64,000 bases of DNA from Rhizobium mongolense subsp. loessense (GCF_900099775.1 NZ_FMTM01000003.1:1-64000); one strand, 5' to 3'. Positions 52,720 to 62,395 are shown, counted from the first letter of the stretch. Numbers and translations: made by a program. Notes: generated by a model from the letters alone, not told the origin.

Positions 52720-53003
52720 TATCCTATGCCGCGTTGTTGGTACGGATCGGCTGGATCAATGTGCCGGTCCGATCTCAAGATGCGCATGCAGCGGGCAGGT
52801 CAGTTCAAGCGAGAGGAATCGCCTGCGGTTGAGAATTTCCGCCACGCGTCCTGGGCTGCCGAGCATCGGTTCAAGGTCCATGCGGCTAAAGCCCTGTTGT
52901 TGCGTGCGGAATAGAATGGCGGCGATGGGTCGGGCAGATGGATTGGATAGTGTAACGCCTCATAAGAATCGATCAGCGTCGCGAGAATTCCAGTTCGTCT
53001 GCT

Positions 53004-54317
53004 TCAGAGAGTGAGGTTGCTCTTTGCTGCCTCGCCCGCCACGTATGTCTCCACGACCGCCCGGTCGTCGCCCATCGTCAGCAGCAGGAAGAGTTCTTCC
53101 GGCAGCGTCTTCACCACGTCCATCTTCAACGCCATGGCTGGCGTTGCCGCTCCGTTCAGGACGACGAGATCGGCGTCCGTGCCTTCATCCAGGGTGCCGA
53201 TGCTATCGGCGAGCGAAAGCGCCTCGGCATTGCCGAGCGTCATGTAGTAATAGCTTTCGAGCGGGTTGAGGCGCTCGCCGAGGAGCTGCTGTATCTTGTA
53301 GGCTTCGTCCATGGTGCGCAGCATCGAATAGCTGGAGCCGCCGCCAATGTCGGTGGCAACGCCGATCCTGACGGATTTTTCGCGGCGCGCCAGTGCCTTC
53401 AGGGGGAAGAGGCCGGAGCCGAGGAAGAGGTTCGAGGTCGGGCAATGGACTGCAACCGAACCGGCTTCGCTCATGGCATCCGCCTCGCGCTCGGAGAGGT
53501 GAATGCAGTGGCCGAAGAGGCTCTTCGGGCCTAGCAGGCCGTAGCGGGCGTAGATATCGGTGTAGTCGATCGCATCCGGGTACAGTTCGCAGGTGAACCT
53601 GATCTCATCGTGGTTTTCCGAAAGATGCGTCTGAATGTGCAGGTCCGGAAATTCCTGGGTGAGAGCCTGGGCCGCCGCCAGCTGCTGCGGCGTCGAAGTG
53701 ATGGCGAAGCGCGGGGTGATGGCGACGTGGTTTCGGCCCTTGCCGTGCCAGTCGGCAATCACCTGCCGCGTTTCGTCATAGCCCATCTCAGGCGTGTCGA
53801 GCAGGCCCTGCGGGGCATTGCGGTCCATCATTACCTTGCCGCCGACCATGCACATGTTGCGGCGTATGGCCTCCGAGAAGTAGGCATCGGCGGAGGTCTT
53901 ATGGACGGAGCAATAGGCGGCAGCCGTCGTCGTGCCGTGGCGGGCCAGTTCGTCGTAGAAATGCGTCGCGATCTTTTCGGCATGCGCGGTTTCGACGAAG
54001 CGGCATTCTTCCGGGAAAGTGTATGTGTTCAGCCATTCGAGCAGGTTGGCTGCGTAGGAGGCGATCACCTGCATCTGCGGAAAATGCAGATGCGTGTCGA
54101 TGAAGCCCGGCATAATGAGGTATGGGCGGTGGTCGATCTCCACCGCATCTGCCGGAGCCTTCTTCCTGATGTCGGAGTAAGCGCCGATCGCCGCGATCTT
54201 GCCTGCCTCGATCAGCAGGCCGCCGTCGCTCTCATAGCGGTAGCTGTCCTTATCAGTGACGCTGAGGGGCGCGCGTTTGAACGAGAGCAGGCGCCCGCGC
54301 AGGAGTTTCGTCATCAT
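53004..54317 (-). CDS. guaD: Guanine deaminase
   Basis: A 437-residue amidohydrolase converting guanine to xanthine. Metal and active-site motifs: MPGFIDTHLHFPQMQVIASY, HLSENHDEIRFTCELYP, LFGHCIHLSEREADAM and VATDIGGGSSYSMLRTMDEA. These match the bacterial cytosolic GuaD family closely. Its ATG overlaps the stop of the urate oxidase gene by four bases, so guanine entry and urate oxidation are co-expressed. Confidence 0.92.
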   Translation of the reverse strand: MMTKLLRGRLLSFKRAPLSVTDKDSYRYESDGGLLIEAGKIAAIGAYSDIRKKAPADAVEIDHRPYLIMPGFIDTHLHFPQMQVIASYAANLLEWLNTYTFPEECRFVETAHAEKIATHFYDELARHGTTTAAAYCSVHKTSADAYFSEAIRRNMCMVGGKVMMDRNAPQGLLDTPEMGYDETRQVIADWHGKGRNHVAITPRFAITSTPQQLAAAQALTQEFPDLHIQTHLSENHDEIRFTCELYPDAIDYTDIYARYGLLGPKSLFGHCIHLSEREADAMSEAGSVAVHCPTSNLFLGSGLFPLKALARREKSVRIGVATDIGGGSSYSMLRTMDEAYKIQQLLGERLNPLESYYYMTLGNAEALSLADSIGTLDEGTDADLVVLNGAATPAMALKMDVVKTLPEELFLLLTMGDDRAVVETYVAGEAAKSNLTL

Positions 54318-55552
54318 TGCTGTTTGCCTTCGACTGCGCTTTCGAACCAGGTAACGAGCAGCTTCCGCTCGTCCGACGTGATCTCCGTCACGTTGCCGGG
54401 CGGCATGGCATGGCTGCGGCCCGCCTGTATATAGATTTCACGCGCATGGGCGGCGATTTCGGCGTCGGTTTCGAAGATGACGCCGTTCGGCGGCCGGGCG
54501 AGACCCTCGTAGACTGGCTCGGCGGCATGGCACATCGAACAGCGCGTGCCGATCACCTCCTTGACGGCAGGGAAGTGGGGATCGCCCGCAAACTGGCGGA
54601 AGGCCGGCGCGACGGCAGCCGTTTCGCTTCCACCGGTCAGCACCTTAGGCACCGTCGAAAGCCACATGATGAGGATGAAGAGGATGACGGTCGCGATCCA
54701 GGTCCAGGTCGGGCGCCCCTTGCGTGCGTGCGTCGTGTTGAACCAGTGGCGGATGGTGACGCCCATCAGGAAGACGAGCGCTGCAATCACCCAGTTGAAG
54801 GCGGTGCCGAAGGCCAGCGGATAGTGGTTCGACAGCATGAAGAAGATGACTGGCAGCGTCAGGTAGTTGTTGTGCAGTGAGCGCTGCTTGGCGACAGCGC
54901 CGTATTTCGGATCAGGCGTGCGTCCAGCGATAAGGTCGGCGACGACGATCTTCTGGTTCGGGATGATGATCATAAAGACGTTGGCCGACATGATCGTTGC
55001 CGTGAAGGCGCCGAGATGCAGGAAGGCGGCGCGGCCGGTGAAGAGCTGCGTGTAGCCCCAGGCCATGAAGACGATCACGCCATAGAGCACCGCCATCAGG
55101 CCCCAGGTGTTTTTGCCGAGCGGCGACTTGCAGAGCAGGTCGTAGACGACCCAGCCGACGGCCAGCGAGGCGAGCGAGATCAGGATCGCGACAGGCGCGC
55201 TGATGTCCAGCACATGGCGGTCGATGAGGAAGAGGTCGGCTCCGCCATAATAGACGATGCAGAGCATCAGAAAGCCGGAGAGCCAAGTGAAGTAGCTTTC
55301 GTATTTGAACCAGGTCAGATGCTCCGGCATCTGCGCCGGTGCCACCAGATACTTCTGGATGTGATAGAAGCCGCCGCCATGCACCTGCCACTCCTCGCCA
55401 TGGGCGCCCGGTGGAAGATGCGGACGCTTCACCAGCCCGAGATCAAGCGCAATGAAATAGAAGGACGAGCCGATCCACGCGATCGCGGTAATGACGTGAA
55501 ACCAGCGTGTCGCAAAAGCCAGCCATTCCCACGCTATGGCATATTCATACAT
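54314..55552 (-). CDS. puuD: Membrane-bound urate oxidase PuuD with cytochrome c tail
   Basis: A 412-residue inner-membrane protein. Eight or so helices fill residues 1-300 (start YEYAIAWEWLAFATRWFHVI; AWIGSSFYFIALDLGL), followed by a C-terminal cytochrome c domain with the haem motif CSMCH and a later Met ligand near AMPPGNVTEI. PuuD-type proteins oxidise urate to 5-hydroxyisourate and feed electrons to the respiratory chain, replacing soluble uricase. Downstream enzymes uraH and uraD are encoded in the cluster at 43-46.5 kb. Confidence 0.92.
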   Translation of the reverse strand: MYEYAIAWEWLAFATRWFHVITAIAWIGSSFYFIALDLGLVKRPHLPPGAHGEEWQVHGGGFYHIQKYLVAPAQMPEHLTWFKYESYFTWLSGFLMLCIVYYGGADLFLIDRHVLDISAPVAILISLASLAVGWVVYDLLCKSPLGKNTWGLMAVLYGVIVFMAWGYTQLFTGRAAFLHLGAFTATIMSANVFMIIIPNQKIVVADLIAGRTPDPKYGAVAKQRSLHNNYLTLPVIFFMLSNHYPLAFGTAFNWVIAALVFLMGVTIRHWFNTTHARKGRPTWTWIATVILFILIMWLSTVPKVLTGGSETAAVAPAFRQFAGDPHFPAVKEVIGTRCSMCHAAEPVYEGLARPPNGVIFETDAEIAAHAREIYIQAGRSHAMPPGNVTEITSDERKLLVTWFESAVEGKQQ

Positions 55553-55901
55553 TCAGTTCCCCTGTCTTCCTCCGACTCGCCACATTGCAGAAAGTTGCTG
55601 CGGGAGGGAAGGGGAAAGACGTCAGCCGTCTGCTTTGCCGAGGAGCACGTACCGGCGACTGTTTCCGACGCGACGTATTTCCGCACGATAAGCCTCAATT
55701 CGGTCTCCGTCAGCATGGATTATGTGACCGCGAGGTCATTGAAAGTTGCGGACGGTTTAAGTTAGCACGTCTGGTTTTGAGTATGTTGCACTGCAATATT
55801 TAGTGATCCTTGAAATGTCACGACTCGGTTACAATTACCATTATGGGCCGCCAGGATGAGGTGGAAACCGCATTGAGGCGGCGCATTCATCGACGGAGAA
55901 G
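55553..55901. other. Gene-free divergent promoter region
   Basis: About 350 bp between puuD and a secreted small protein gene. No gene is seen. A short palindrome TTGCA-C-TGCAA (55786-55796) in an AT-richer part could be a regulator site, but this is weak. Confidence 0.4.
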
Positions 55902-55907
55902 ATGCCC

Positions 55908-56240
55908 ATGCGCAGCATTCTGGCAGGTGTGATGATTGCGTTCGCGTCGAGTGTGAGTGCACACGACGCGCCAGCGGGTTGGTCGTACGAACCCTTCTGT
56001 TGCAATGGCGACAACCATACTGGCGATTGCCAGATGATCCCTTCGAAAAGCGTCAAGGTGACGCCCAGAGGGTATCGGGTGACGCTATTGCCCGGCGACC
56101 ACCGGCTGGTGACGCGGGCACATGTCTTCATGCTGCCGATGACGAAGGCGATGCAATCCGGCGATGGCGAATATCACCTCTGCCTGTTCCCGAACGAGGA
56201 CACGCCGCGCTGCTTCTACGCGCCCGAAATGGGCTATTGA
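55908..56240 (+). CDS. Small secreted Cys-containing protein
   Basis: A 110-residue exported protein of unknown function. Signal peptide about 1-18 (MRSILAGVMIAFASSVSAHD). The mature part has five Cys (EPFCCNGDNHTGDCQMIP, YHLCLFPNEDTPRCFYAPE), His-rich turns and SVKVTPRGYRVTLLPGDHRL, suggesting a disulfide-bonded periplasmic domain that may bind metal. GGAG lies 9 bases before the ATG at 55908; an ATG at 55902 is also possible. Its end overlaps the convergent LysR gene by seven bases. Confidence 0.7.
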   Translation: MRSILAGVMIAFASSVSAHDAPAGWSYEPFCCNGDNHTGDCQMIPSKSVKVTPRGYRVTLLPGDHRLVTRAHVFMLPMTKAMQSGDGEYHLCLFPNEDTPRCFYAPEMGY

Positions 56241-57142
56241 GCGCCGCTCAGAGAGTGCGCGTCCATCTCGCCGATGATCCAGTTCCGGAAGGCCCGGATC
56301 TTCGGCACATTTCTTCGGCTTTCCGGATAGGCGAGCCAGTAGTCGGCGCCGTCGTAGCAGACGAGGTCGAAGGGCTGGCAGAGCCGGCCGGCGGCGAGGT
56401 CGTCCGAATAAAATTCCGGCGTCAGGATTGCAACGCCTTGGCCGGCAATTGCGGCACTTGCTTCAAAGGACTGCGCGCCGAGCCTTGAGCGGGGTCGACC
56501 GGCAAGATCGGGGTTTGGTACGCCGGCCTCGGTGAACCACTGTAGCCACCAAGGGTCTCCGGCATCGATCAGCCGCAGCTTCAAAAGGTCGGCCGGTGAA
56601 TGGATGCCGCCGATCGACTCGGCCAATGCGGGCGCCAGCATCGGCGTAAACGTCACCTTCATCAGCATATGGGAACGCAGGCCCGGCCAGTTGCCCTTGC
56701 CGCTGCGGAGTGCGAGATCGGCGGGCTCGCGCGAAAAATCGATCAGCGTGTCTGAGGTTTTCAATCTTACCGCAGTGCTCGGATATTTCAGGTGAAACGA
56801 TCCTATATGTCTCGCCAGCCACTGCGCCGCAAAGGTCGGAGTCGAGTGGATAAGCAGCATTTCTTCTGCTGCGGCGCTGACGGAGGCGACTGCTTCGCTC
56901 AGGATGGCAAATCCTTCCGTCACCCTCGGCGCCAGCCGTTCGCCAGTATCCGTCAGGCTAATCTGGCGCGGGCGGCGCAGGAACAGGGGTTCGCCAATAT
57001 TCTCCTCCAGCAGTTTCACCTGATAACTCACAGCCGTCTGCGTCATGCCGAGCTCTTCGCCCGCCTTCGTAAAGCTGCCGAGCCGCGCCACGGCTTCAAA
57101 GACGCGCAGCGCATTCAGCGGGAACTGTTTCGACAGCTTCAT
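56234..57142 (-). CDS. LysR-family regulator (GcvA-like)
   Basis: A 302-residue LysR protein with the GcvA/TrpI-type start FPLNALRVFEAVARLGSFTK and helix-turn-helix AGEELGMTQTAVSYQVKLLE. The ligand domain includes EEMLLIHSTPTFAAQWLARH and ADLALRSGKGNWPGL. The start at 57142 has AGAGAA upstream. It stands within the purine region (puuD on one side, xdhC on the other) and might regulate purine genes, but neither is directly divergent from it. Target unknown. Confidence 0.82.
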   Translation of the reverse strand: MKLSKQFPLNALRVFEAVARLGSFTKAGEELGMTQTAVSYQVKLLEENIGEPLFLRRPRQISLTDTGERLAPRVTEGFAILSEAVASVSAAAEEMLLIHSTPTFAAQWLARHIGSFHLKYPSTAVRLKTSDTLIDFSREPADLALRSGKGNWPGLRSHMLMKVTFTPMLAPALAESIGGIHSPADLLKLRLIDAGDPWWLQWFTEAGVPNPDLAGRPRSRLGAQSFEASAAIAGQGVAILTPEFYSDDLAAGRLCQPFDLVCYDGADYWLAYPESRRNVPKIRAFRNWIIGEMDAHSLSGAQ

Positions 57143-57244
57143 GGATAAGTTCTCTTTATGCATATAGACGGTTGTTCGATTGGAATTGCAGCATTTTTAG
57201 CGGCAATCTGCAAGCCATACCATCAGTTGAACAAGGGTGACGTT

Positions 57245-57448
57245 ATGGAGTGCCATGCTATCGAAGAGAACACAAATCTCGTCAATCTTTCGCTTTTGTC
57301 ACTTATTTCAGGCCTGACAGGCTGGGCTTATGGCAAGATTTTCCACCCGTCGCGGCTCGATCTCGACGGCATTCCGGATCGCGTGAAGCGCGATCTTGGC
57401 TTCCTGGACGGGCGCGATCCCCGTTACGAGAGCGATCTCTGCCGATAA
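57245..57448 (+). CDS. Small conserved hypothetical protein
   Basis: A 67-residue protein. It has a hydrophobic segment NLSLLSLISGLTGWAYG and a tail DLDGIPDRVKRDLGFLDGRD that recalls the end of DUF1127 proteins (L-D-I-P--V-RDLGL). AAGGGTGACG precedes the ATG at 57245. It overlaps the end of the convergent xdhC gene by 25 bp. Function unknown; the overlap lowers confidence a little. Confidence 0.55.
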   Translation: MECHAIEENTNLVNLSLLSLISGLTGWAYGKIFHPSRLDLDGIPDRVKRDLGFLDGRDPRYESDLCR

Positions 57449-58236
57449 GCCGAAAGTGCCGTCAGTATTTCGGCAGCGGTCATGGCGGCGATCACTTCCG
57501 GCCGCTTGTCCCTGACTGCTGAGCCGCCGATCGGCAGGGTGAGGCGGTCGAGCCAGTTCCGCTCACCGCCTTCTCGCGAAAGCCAGTTTGCAAAGGTCGC
57601 CCGTTTCGTGGCCGAGCCGATCATGCCGGTATAGGCAAGGTCGGTTCTCGCCAGCGCCTCGCGGGCGATCAGAAAGTCCAGCGCATGGTCGTGCGTCAGG
57701 ATGACGACGGCGGAGCCCTCGGGCATCTCCTTCACCAGCGCTTCCGGCATCGGCGTAAGCTGCGTCGTCGCTTCCGGCGGTAGGTTCGCAAGCTCTTCCT
57801 TACGCGTCTCAACCACTGTCACGAAGACCGGCAGCGGCGCAAGTGCGGCTGCGAGCGCATGCCCGACATGGCCTGCGCCGAAAAGATAGACCTCCGGAAG
57901 GCGCGCCGTTTCCTCGGCCTGCCGTGCTTTCAGCTCTGTCATCAGATCATCCGTCACCCGCCGGAACCGCAACTTAGCACGCCCGCCGCAGCATTGCCCG
58001 ATCTCCGGCCCAAGCGGAATATCCATGGTCGCCCTGCCGCTGCCTATAAGCAGCTCTCGTGCGTTTCGGATCACCATGAACTCCAACTGCCCGCCGCCGA
58101 TCGTGCCCCAGGTGGCATTTTCAGCGACGAGCATGAAGGCGCCGGCTTCGCGCGGCGTGGAGCCTTGGGTTTCGACAATGTCGATGAGGATGATGGCGGG
58201 GTGAGCGGACGTGAAGGCGAGGAACGAGGATGTCAT
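57424..58236 (-). CDS. xdhC: Xanthine dehydrogenase accessory protein XdhC
   Basis: A 270-residue factor that binds the molybdenum cofactor, helps sulfurate it and inserts it into xanthine dehydrogenase. Features: IVETQGSTPREAGAFMLV, IGGGQLEFMVI, PEIGQCCGGRAKL with the paired Cys, and the Rossmann segment VYLFGAGHVGHALAAAL. It lies 193 bp after xdhB on the same strand. The ATG at 58236 gives the standard N-terminus although its ribosome site is poor. Confidence 0.9.
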   Translation of the reverse strand: MTSSFLAFTSAHPAIILIDIVETQGSTPREAGAFMLVAENATWGTIGGGQLEFMVIRNARELLIGSGRATMDIPLGPEIGQCCGGRAKLRFRRVTDDLMTELKARQAEETARLPEVYLFGAGHVGHALAAALAPLPVFVTVVETRKEELANLPPEATTQLTPMPEALVKEMPEGSAVVILTHDHALDFLIAREALARTDLAYTGMIGSATKRATFANWLSREGGERNWLDRLTLPIGGSAVRDKRPEVIAAMTAAEILTALSAYRQRSLS

Positions 58237-58429
58237 GGCCCGAAAGCACCCCCCTCGGGCCTGCCTGACACTTCCCTCACAGGAGAAAAGATTGATATTG
58301 GTGCTTGACGCCAAACAATGGGCGAATCACCGCAGCCTGCAGATTGCAGGGAGCCATCGCCTCTAACCGGGTAGGTCTTTCTCCCCCGCTCATTCACCTT
58401 GGCTTGAGGCATCAGTAAGCCAGCCACTC

Positions 58430-60769
58430 TTACACCCGCTTCATCCGCTCCACTGCCATCAATACCCGCTCAGGCGTTGCAGGGGCGTCGAGCCGTGGGC
58501 AGACCTTGTAGTCGGCGACGCTGGCCACCGCCATCGAGAGTGCTTCGAAAACGGAGATCGCCAGCATGAGCGGCGGTTCGCCGACGGCCTTCGAGCGGCC
58601 GATGGTGGGCTCGGCATTCTCCGACCATTCGGCAAGACGGACGTTGAAGATCTTCGGCCGGTCGGAGGCAAGCGGGATCTTGTAGGTCGAGGGGGCATGC
58701 GTGCGCAGTCGGCCCTTGTCGTCCCACCAGAGTTCTTCCGTCGTCAGCCAGCCCATGCCCTGCACGAAGCCCCCTTCCACCTGGCCGATGTCGATCGCCG
58801 GGTTCAGCGAGCGGCCGACGTCGTGCAGGATGTCGGTGCGGTCGATCAGGTATTCGCCGGTCAGTGTGTCGATCGAGACTTCGCTGCAGGCCGCGCCATA
58901 GGCGAAATAATAGAACGGCGTGCCGCGCCCTGCTGCCCGATCCCAATGGATTTTCGGCGTCTTGTAGAAGCCCGCTGCCGAGAGCTGCACGCGGGCGAAA
59001 TAGGCCTGCTTGATGAAATCGGGGAAGGGGATTTCCTTCTCGCCGACGCGCACCCGGTTCGGCAGGAAGACGATTTCAGCCGGATCGACGCTCCATTTGT
59101 CTGCGGCGAAGGCAACGAGCCGCTCCTTGATCTGCCGAGCAGCGTCATAGGCGGCCATGCCGTTCAGGTCGGAACCGGAGGAGGCGGCGGTCGCAGACGT
59201 GTTCGGAACCTTGCTGGTGGTCGTCGCGGTGATCTTCACGCGGTCGATATCGACCTGGAAACTGTCCGACAGCACCTGCGCCACCTTGGTATAAAGGCCC
59301 TGGCCCATCTCCGTGCCGCCATGGTTCAGATGGATCGAACCGTCCTGATAGATATGGACCAGCGCGCCCGCCTGGTTGAAGGCGGTCATCGTAAAGGAGA
59401 TGCCGAATTTCACCGGCGTCAGCGCAATGCCCTTGCGGATGTAGCGGCTGTCGCGGTTGAAGCCGATGATGGCATTGCGGCGCGCCTGGTAATTGGCACT
59501 TTCCTCCAATTCCTCGACGATGCGCAGGATGATGTTGTCTTCAACTTCCTGGTGGTAGGGGGTCGTTGTGCGGCCAGAACCCGGCTGACCGTAGAAGTTC
59601 AGTTTGCGGATTTCGAGCGGGTCCTTGCCAATCGCATAAGCGATCTCTTCGATGAAGCGCTCAGCTCCCAGCATGCCCTGCGGCCCCCCGAAACCGCGGA
59701 AGGCAGTATTCGAGACGGTATGCGTCTTCAGCGGCATCGAGGTCAGATGCACATGCGGATAGAAATAGCTGGAATCGGCATGGAAGAGCGCGCGGTCCGT
59801 CACCGGGCCGGACAGGTCCGACGAGAAGCCGCAGCGCGCCGCGTAGGTTGCGTCGACGGCGTGGATGCGGCCTTCATTGTCGAAGGCGAGCTGGTAATCC
59901 ACCACAAAGTCGTGGCGCTTGCCGGTGGTGCTCATGTCCTCGTCGCGGTCGGGGCGGAATTTAACGGCACGTTTCAGCTTTTTGGCGGCGATGGCGGCAA
60001 GCGCTGCAAACTGGTTTCCCTGCGTTTCCTTGCCACCGAAGCCGCCGCCCATGCGGCGCACATTCACCGTAACGGCATTCGACGGAATGTTCAGCACATG
60101 GCCGACGATATGCTGGATTTCGCTCGGGTGCTGCGTGGAGGACCAGACTGTCACCTCGTCATCCTCGCCGGGGATCGCCATGGCGACGTGGCCTTCGAGG
60201 TAAAAATGCTCCTGCCCGCCGATGCGCATTTGGCCTTTCAGCCGGTGCGGGGCGTTGTCTATCTCGGCCTTGGCGTCGCCGCGCTGCAGCGTCATCGGCG
60301 CGATGACGAGCGGGCTGCCGTTTTCGAGCGCGCCGTCGATATCGCTCCAGTGCGGCAGATCGCGATACTCGATCTTCGCCTTCTGTGCGGCCTTCCGCGC
60401 TGCATCGCGGGTCTCGGCGATCACCGCAAAGACCGCCTGGCCATGGAACTCGACCCCGGTTTCGGCAAGCAGCGGCTCGTCATGACTGCCGTTGGAACTG
60501 ACATCGTTGACGCCCGGCACGTCCTTGCCAGTGAAGACCCAAACGACGCCGGGGTGCCTGCGGACTTCGGAAAGGTCCATGCTGAGGATCTCGGCATGGG
60601 CGCGGTCGGACATTCCGAGCGCGCCGTGCAGCAGGCCCGCGGGTTCCGGAATATCGTCGATATAATCGGCAGTTCCGGTGACATGCTTATGCGCTGAATC
60701 ATGTTTCAGCGCGCTGTGCATGGGACCGCTGATGACGACCTTGGCGGTGTCGAAGGTGGATTTATCCAT
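58430..60769 (-). CDS. xdhB: Xanthine dehydrogenase, molybdopterin subunit
   Basis: A 779-residue large subunit oxidising hypoxanthine and xanthine to urate. Typical runs: HKHVTGTADYIDDIPEPAGL, STQHPSEIQHIVGHVLNIPS, RRMGGGFGGKETQGNQFAAL, FRGFGGPQGM, NHGGTEMGQGLYTKVAQVLS and the C-terminal GEPPLMLAISVFEAL with the catalytic Glu of VGEPP. GGAGG lies 9 bases before the ATG at 60769. It follows xdhA after 159 bp. Confidence 0.93.
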   Translation of the reverse strand: MDKSTFDTAKVVISGPMHSALKHDSAHKHVTGTADYIDDIPEPAGLLHGALGMSDRAHAEILSMDLSEVRRHPGVVWVFTGKDVPGVNDVSSNGSHDEPLLAETGVEFHGQAVFAVIAETRDAARKAAQKAKIEYRDLPHWSDIDGALENGSPLVIAPMTLQRGDAKAEIDNAPHRLKGQMRIGGQEHFYLEGHVAMAIPGEDDEVTVWSSTQHPSEIQHIVGHVLNIPSNAVTVNVRRMGGGFGGKETQGNQFAALAAIAAKKLKRAVKFRPDRDEDMSTTGKRHDFVVDYQLAFDNEGRIHAVDATYAARCGFSSDLSGPVTDRALFHADSSYFYPHVHLTSMPLKTHTVSNTAFRGFGGPQGMLGAERFIEEIAYAIGKDPLEIRKLNFYGQPGSGRTTTPYHQEVEDNIILRIVEELEESANYQARRNAIIGFNRDSRYIRKGIALTPVKFGISFTMTAFNQAGALVHIYQDGSIHLNHGGTEMGQGLYTKVAQVLSDSFQVDIDRVKITATTTSKVPNTSATAASSGSDLNGMAAYDAARQIKERLVAFAADKWSVDPAEIVFLPNRVRVGEKEIPFPDFIKQAYFARVQLSAAGFYKTPKIHWDRAAGRGTPFYYFAYGAACSEVSIDTLTGEYLIDRTDILHDVGRSLNPAIDIGQVEGGFVQGMGWLTTEELWWDDKGRLRTHAPSTYKIPLASDRPKIFNVRLAEWSENAEPTIGRSKAVGEPPLMLAISVFEALSMAVASVADYKVCPRLDAPATPERVLMAVERMKRV

Positions 60770-60928
60770 CAGTTGGCTCCTCCGAGTTGCCTGCACTGGC
60801 GTTTGGTGTCCGCTCTAGCCGCTCAGGCGTGGATGCTCGGCTCAAGCCCGAGCATGGCGAACCGGGCGGGGAAAAGGTGGTGGCAGCCGGATGAGGGCGG
60901 CTGCTTGCGGCCATGGTGATGATCGTCA

Positions 60929-62395
60929 TCACGCCACCCCCTCGAACCGCTTCAATTCCACCGGCGTGCCCACCGTTTCCAGGTAGAAGCGCCTCAGCAG
61001 GTTCTTTGCCGTCAGTTGCCGATATTCGGCGGTGGCGCGCCAGTCGGTCAGCGGCTGGAAATCGGCGTCGAAGGCGTCGCGTGCCTTGTCGACGGTTTCC
61101 TCGTTCCACGGCTTGCCGATGAGATCGGATTCGACGGTGCGGGCGCGCTTCGGCGTTCCGGCCATGCCGCCGAAGGCGATGCGGATGTCGTTGACGTCGC
61201 CTGCCTCATCGAGTGTCAGATAGAAGGCGCCGAGCACGGCAGTGATGTCCTCGTCGCGGCGTTTGGTGATCTTGTAGACCGCGAACTGGCTGCCTTCGGC
61301 CGGGTAGGGCATGAAGACGCTCTCGACGAATTCGCCAGGCTTGCGGTCCTGCTTGCCGTATTCGAGGAAATAGTCCTCGAGTCGCAGCATACGCGTCCCG
61401 GTTGCCGAGCGTAGCTTCAGCGTGGCGCCGAGCGCGATCAAAGGCGGCGGGCTGTCACCGATCGGCGAGCCGTTGGCGATATTGCCGCCGATCGTACCCA
61501 TGTTGCGCACCTGCTCGCCGCCGATGCGGTTGATGAGATTGCCGAGCGTCGGTACCTTCGGCGCGAGGATTTCGAAAGCCTTGGTATAGGTGACGCCCGC
61601 GCCGATCGTCACGCCGCCGTCCGTGGTCTTGATCGCCTGCAGTTCGTTCAGGTGATTGATGAAGACGGCGGGGCTCAAGGTGCGCATCTGCTTCGTCACC
61701 CAGAGCCCCACATCGGTGGAACCGGCGATGACGGTTGCCTGCGGCTCATCGGCCAGCAAGCGCGCCAACGCCTCGACCGAGCCGGGAACGATCAGTCGAT
61801 CCTCGCCGGAAACAATGGTGATCGTTTCGCGTGTCTGCATCGCCCAGAGCCTGGAAACGATTTCGGAGCGCGTCTTTTCGAGCGGATCAAAGAGCGTGCT
61901 CGGGCGCGCACGGCTGACGGCTTCGGCCGCCTTGACGATCGGCTCGTACCCGGTGCAGCGACAGAGATTGCCCTGAAGCGCCTTTTCGATCTCGGCCCGT
62001 CCGGGCTTCTCGTTGGAAAGCCAGAGGCCATAGAGCGACATCACGAAGCCCGGCGTGCAGAAGCCGCATTGGGAACCGTGGTAGTCCACCATCGCCTGCT
62101 GTACCGGATGCAGCGTGCCGTTCCTGGCGGCCAGATGCTCGACGGTGACGACATGCGTGCCGTTCAGCGATCCTAACAGCCGAATACAGGCATTGACCGT
62201 CTCATAGAAGAGCTTGCCGTCGAGCAACCGGCCGACGAGCACCGTGCAGGCGCCGCAATCACCCTCGGCGCATCCTTCCTTCGTGCCGGTCAGCCGGCGC
62301 CTCAACCGCAGAAAATCGAGAAGCATCTCGGAGGGGTGGACATCGCTCAGCGTGATGTCCTCGCCGTTGAGGATGAAGCGGATGCTGTCTTTCAT
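60929..62395 (-). CDS. xdhA: Xanthine dehydrogenase, iron-sulfur/FAD subunit
   Basis: A 488-residue small subunit. Residues 1-160 carry two [2Fe-2S] clusters: GCAEGDCGACTVL with a later Cys, and CGFCTPGFVMS plus GNLCRCTGY. The FAD domain follows (VIAGSTDVGLWVTKQMR; TIGGNIANGSPIGDSPPPLI). It takes electrons from the molybdenum site to NAD. It starts 29 bp after the bdhA stop, so the genes form bdhA-xdhA-xdhB, an order known from Sinorhizobium. Confidence 0.93.
   Translation of the reverse strand: MKDSIRFILNGEDITLSDVHPSEMLLDFLRLRRRLTGTKEGCAEGDCGACTVLVGRLLDGKLFYETVNACIRLLGSLNGTHVVTVEHLAARNGTLHPVQQAMVDYHGSQCGFCTPGFVMSLYGLWLSNEKPGRAEIEKALQGNLCRCTGYEPIVKAAEAVSRARPSTLFDPLEKTRSEIVSRLWAMQTRETITIVSGEDRLIVPGSVEALARLLADEPQATVIAGSTDVGLWVTKQMRTLSPAVFINHLNELQAIKTTDGGVTIGAGVTYTKAFEILAPKVPTLGNLINRIGGEQVRNMGTIGGNIANGSPIGDSPPPLIALGATLKLRSATGTRMLRLEDYFLEYGKQDRKPGEFVESVFMPYPAEGSQFAVYKITKRRDEDITAVLGAFYLTLDEAGDVNDIRIAFGGMAGTPKRARTVESDLIGKPWNEETVDKARDAFDADFQPLTDWRATAEYRQLTAKNLLRRFYLETVGTPVELKRFEGVA

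Noticed and set aside
52726..52914. 62-codon plus-strand frame after the LysR gene
   Set aside because: No ribosome site and atypical composition; probably spacer.
58697..60697. A 666-codon plus-strand frame
   Set aside because: Antisense to xdhB; the minus-strand protein has every expected motif.
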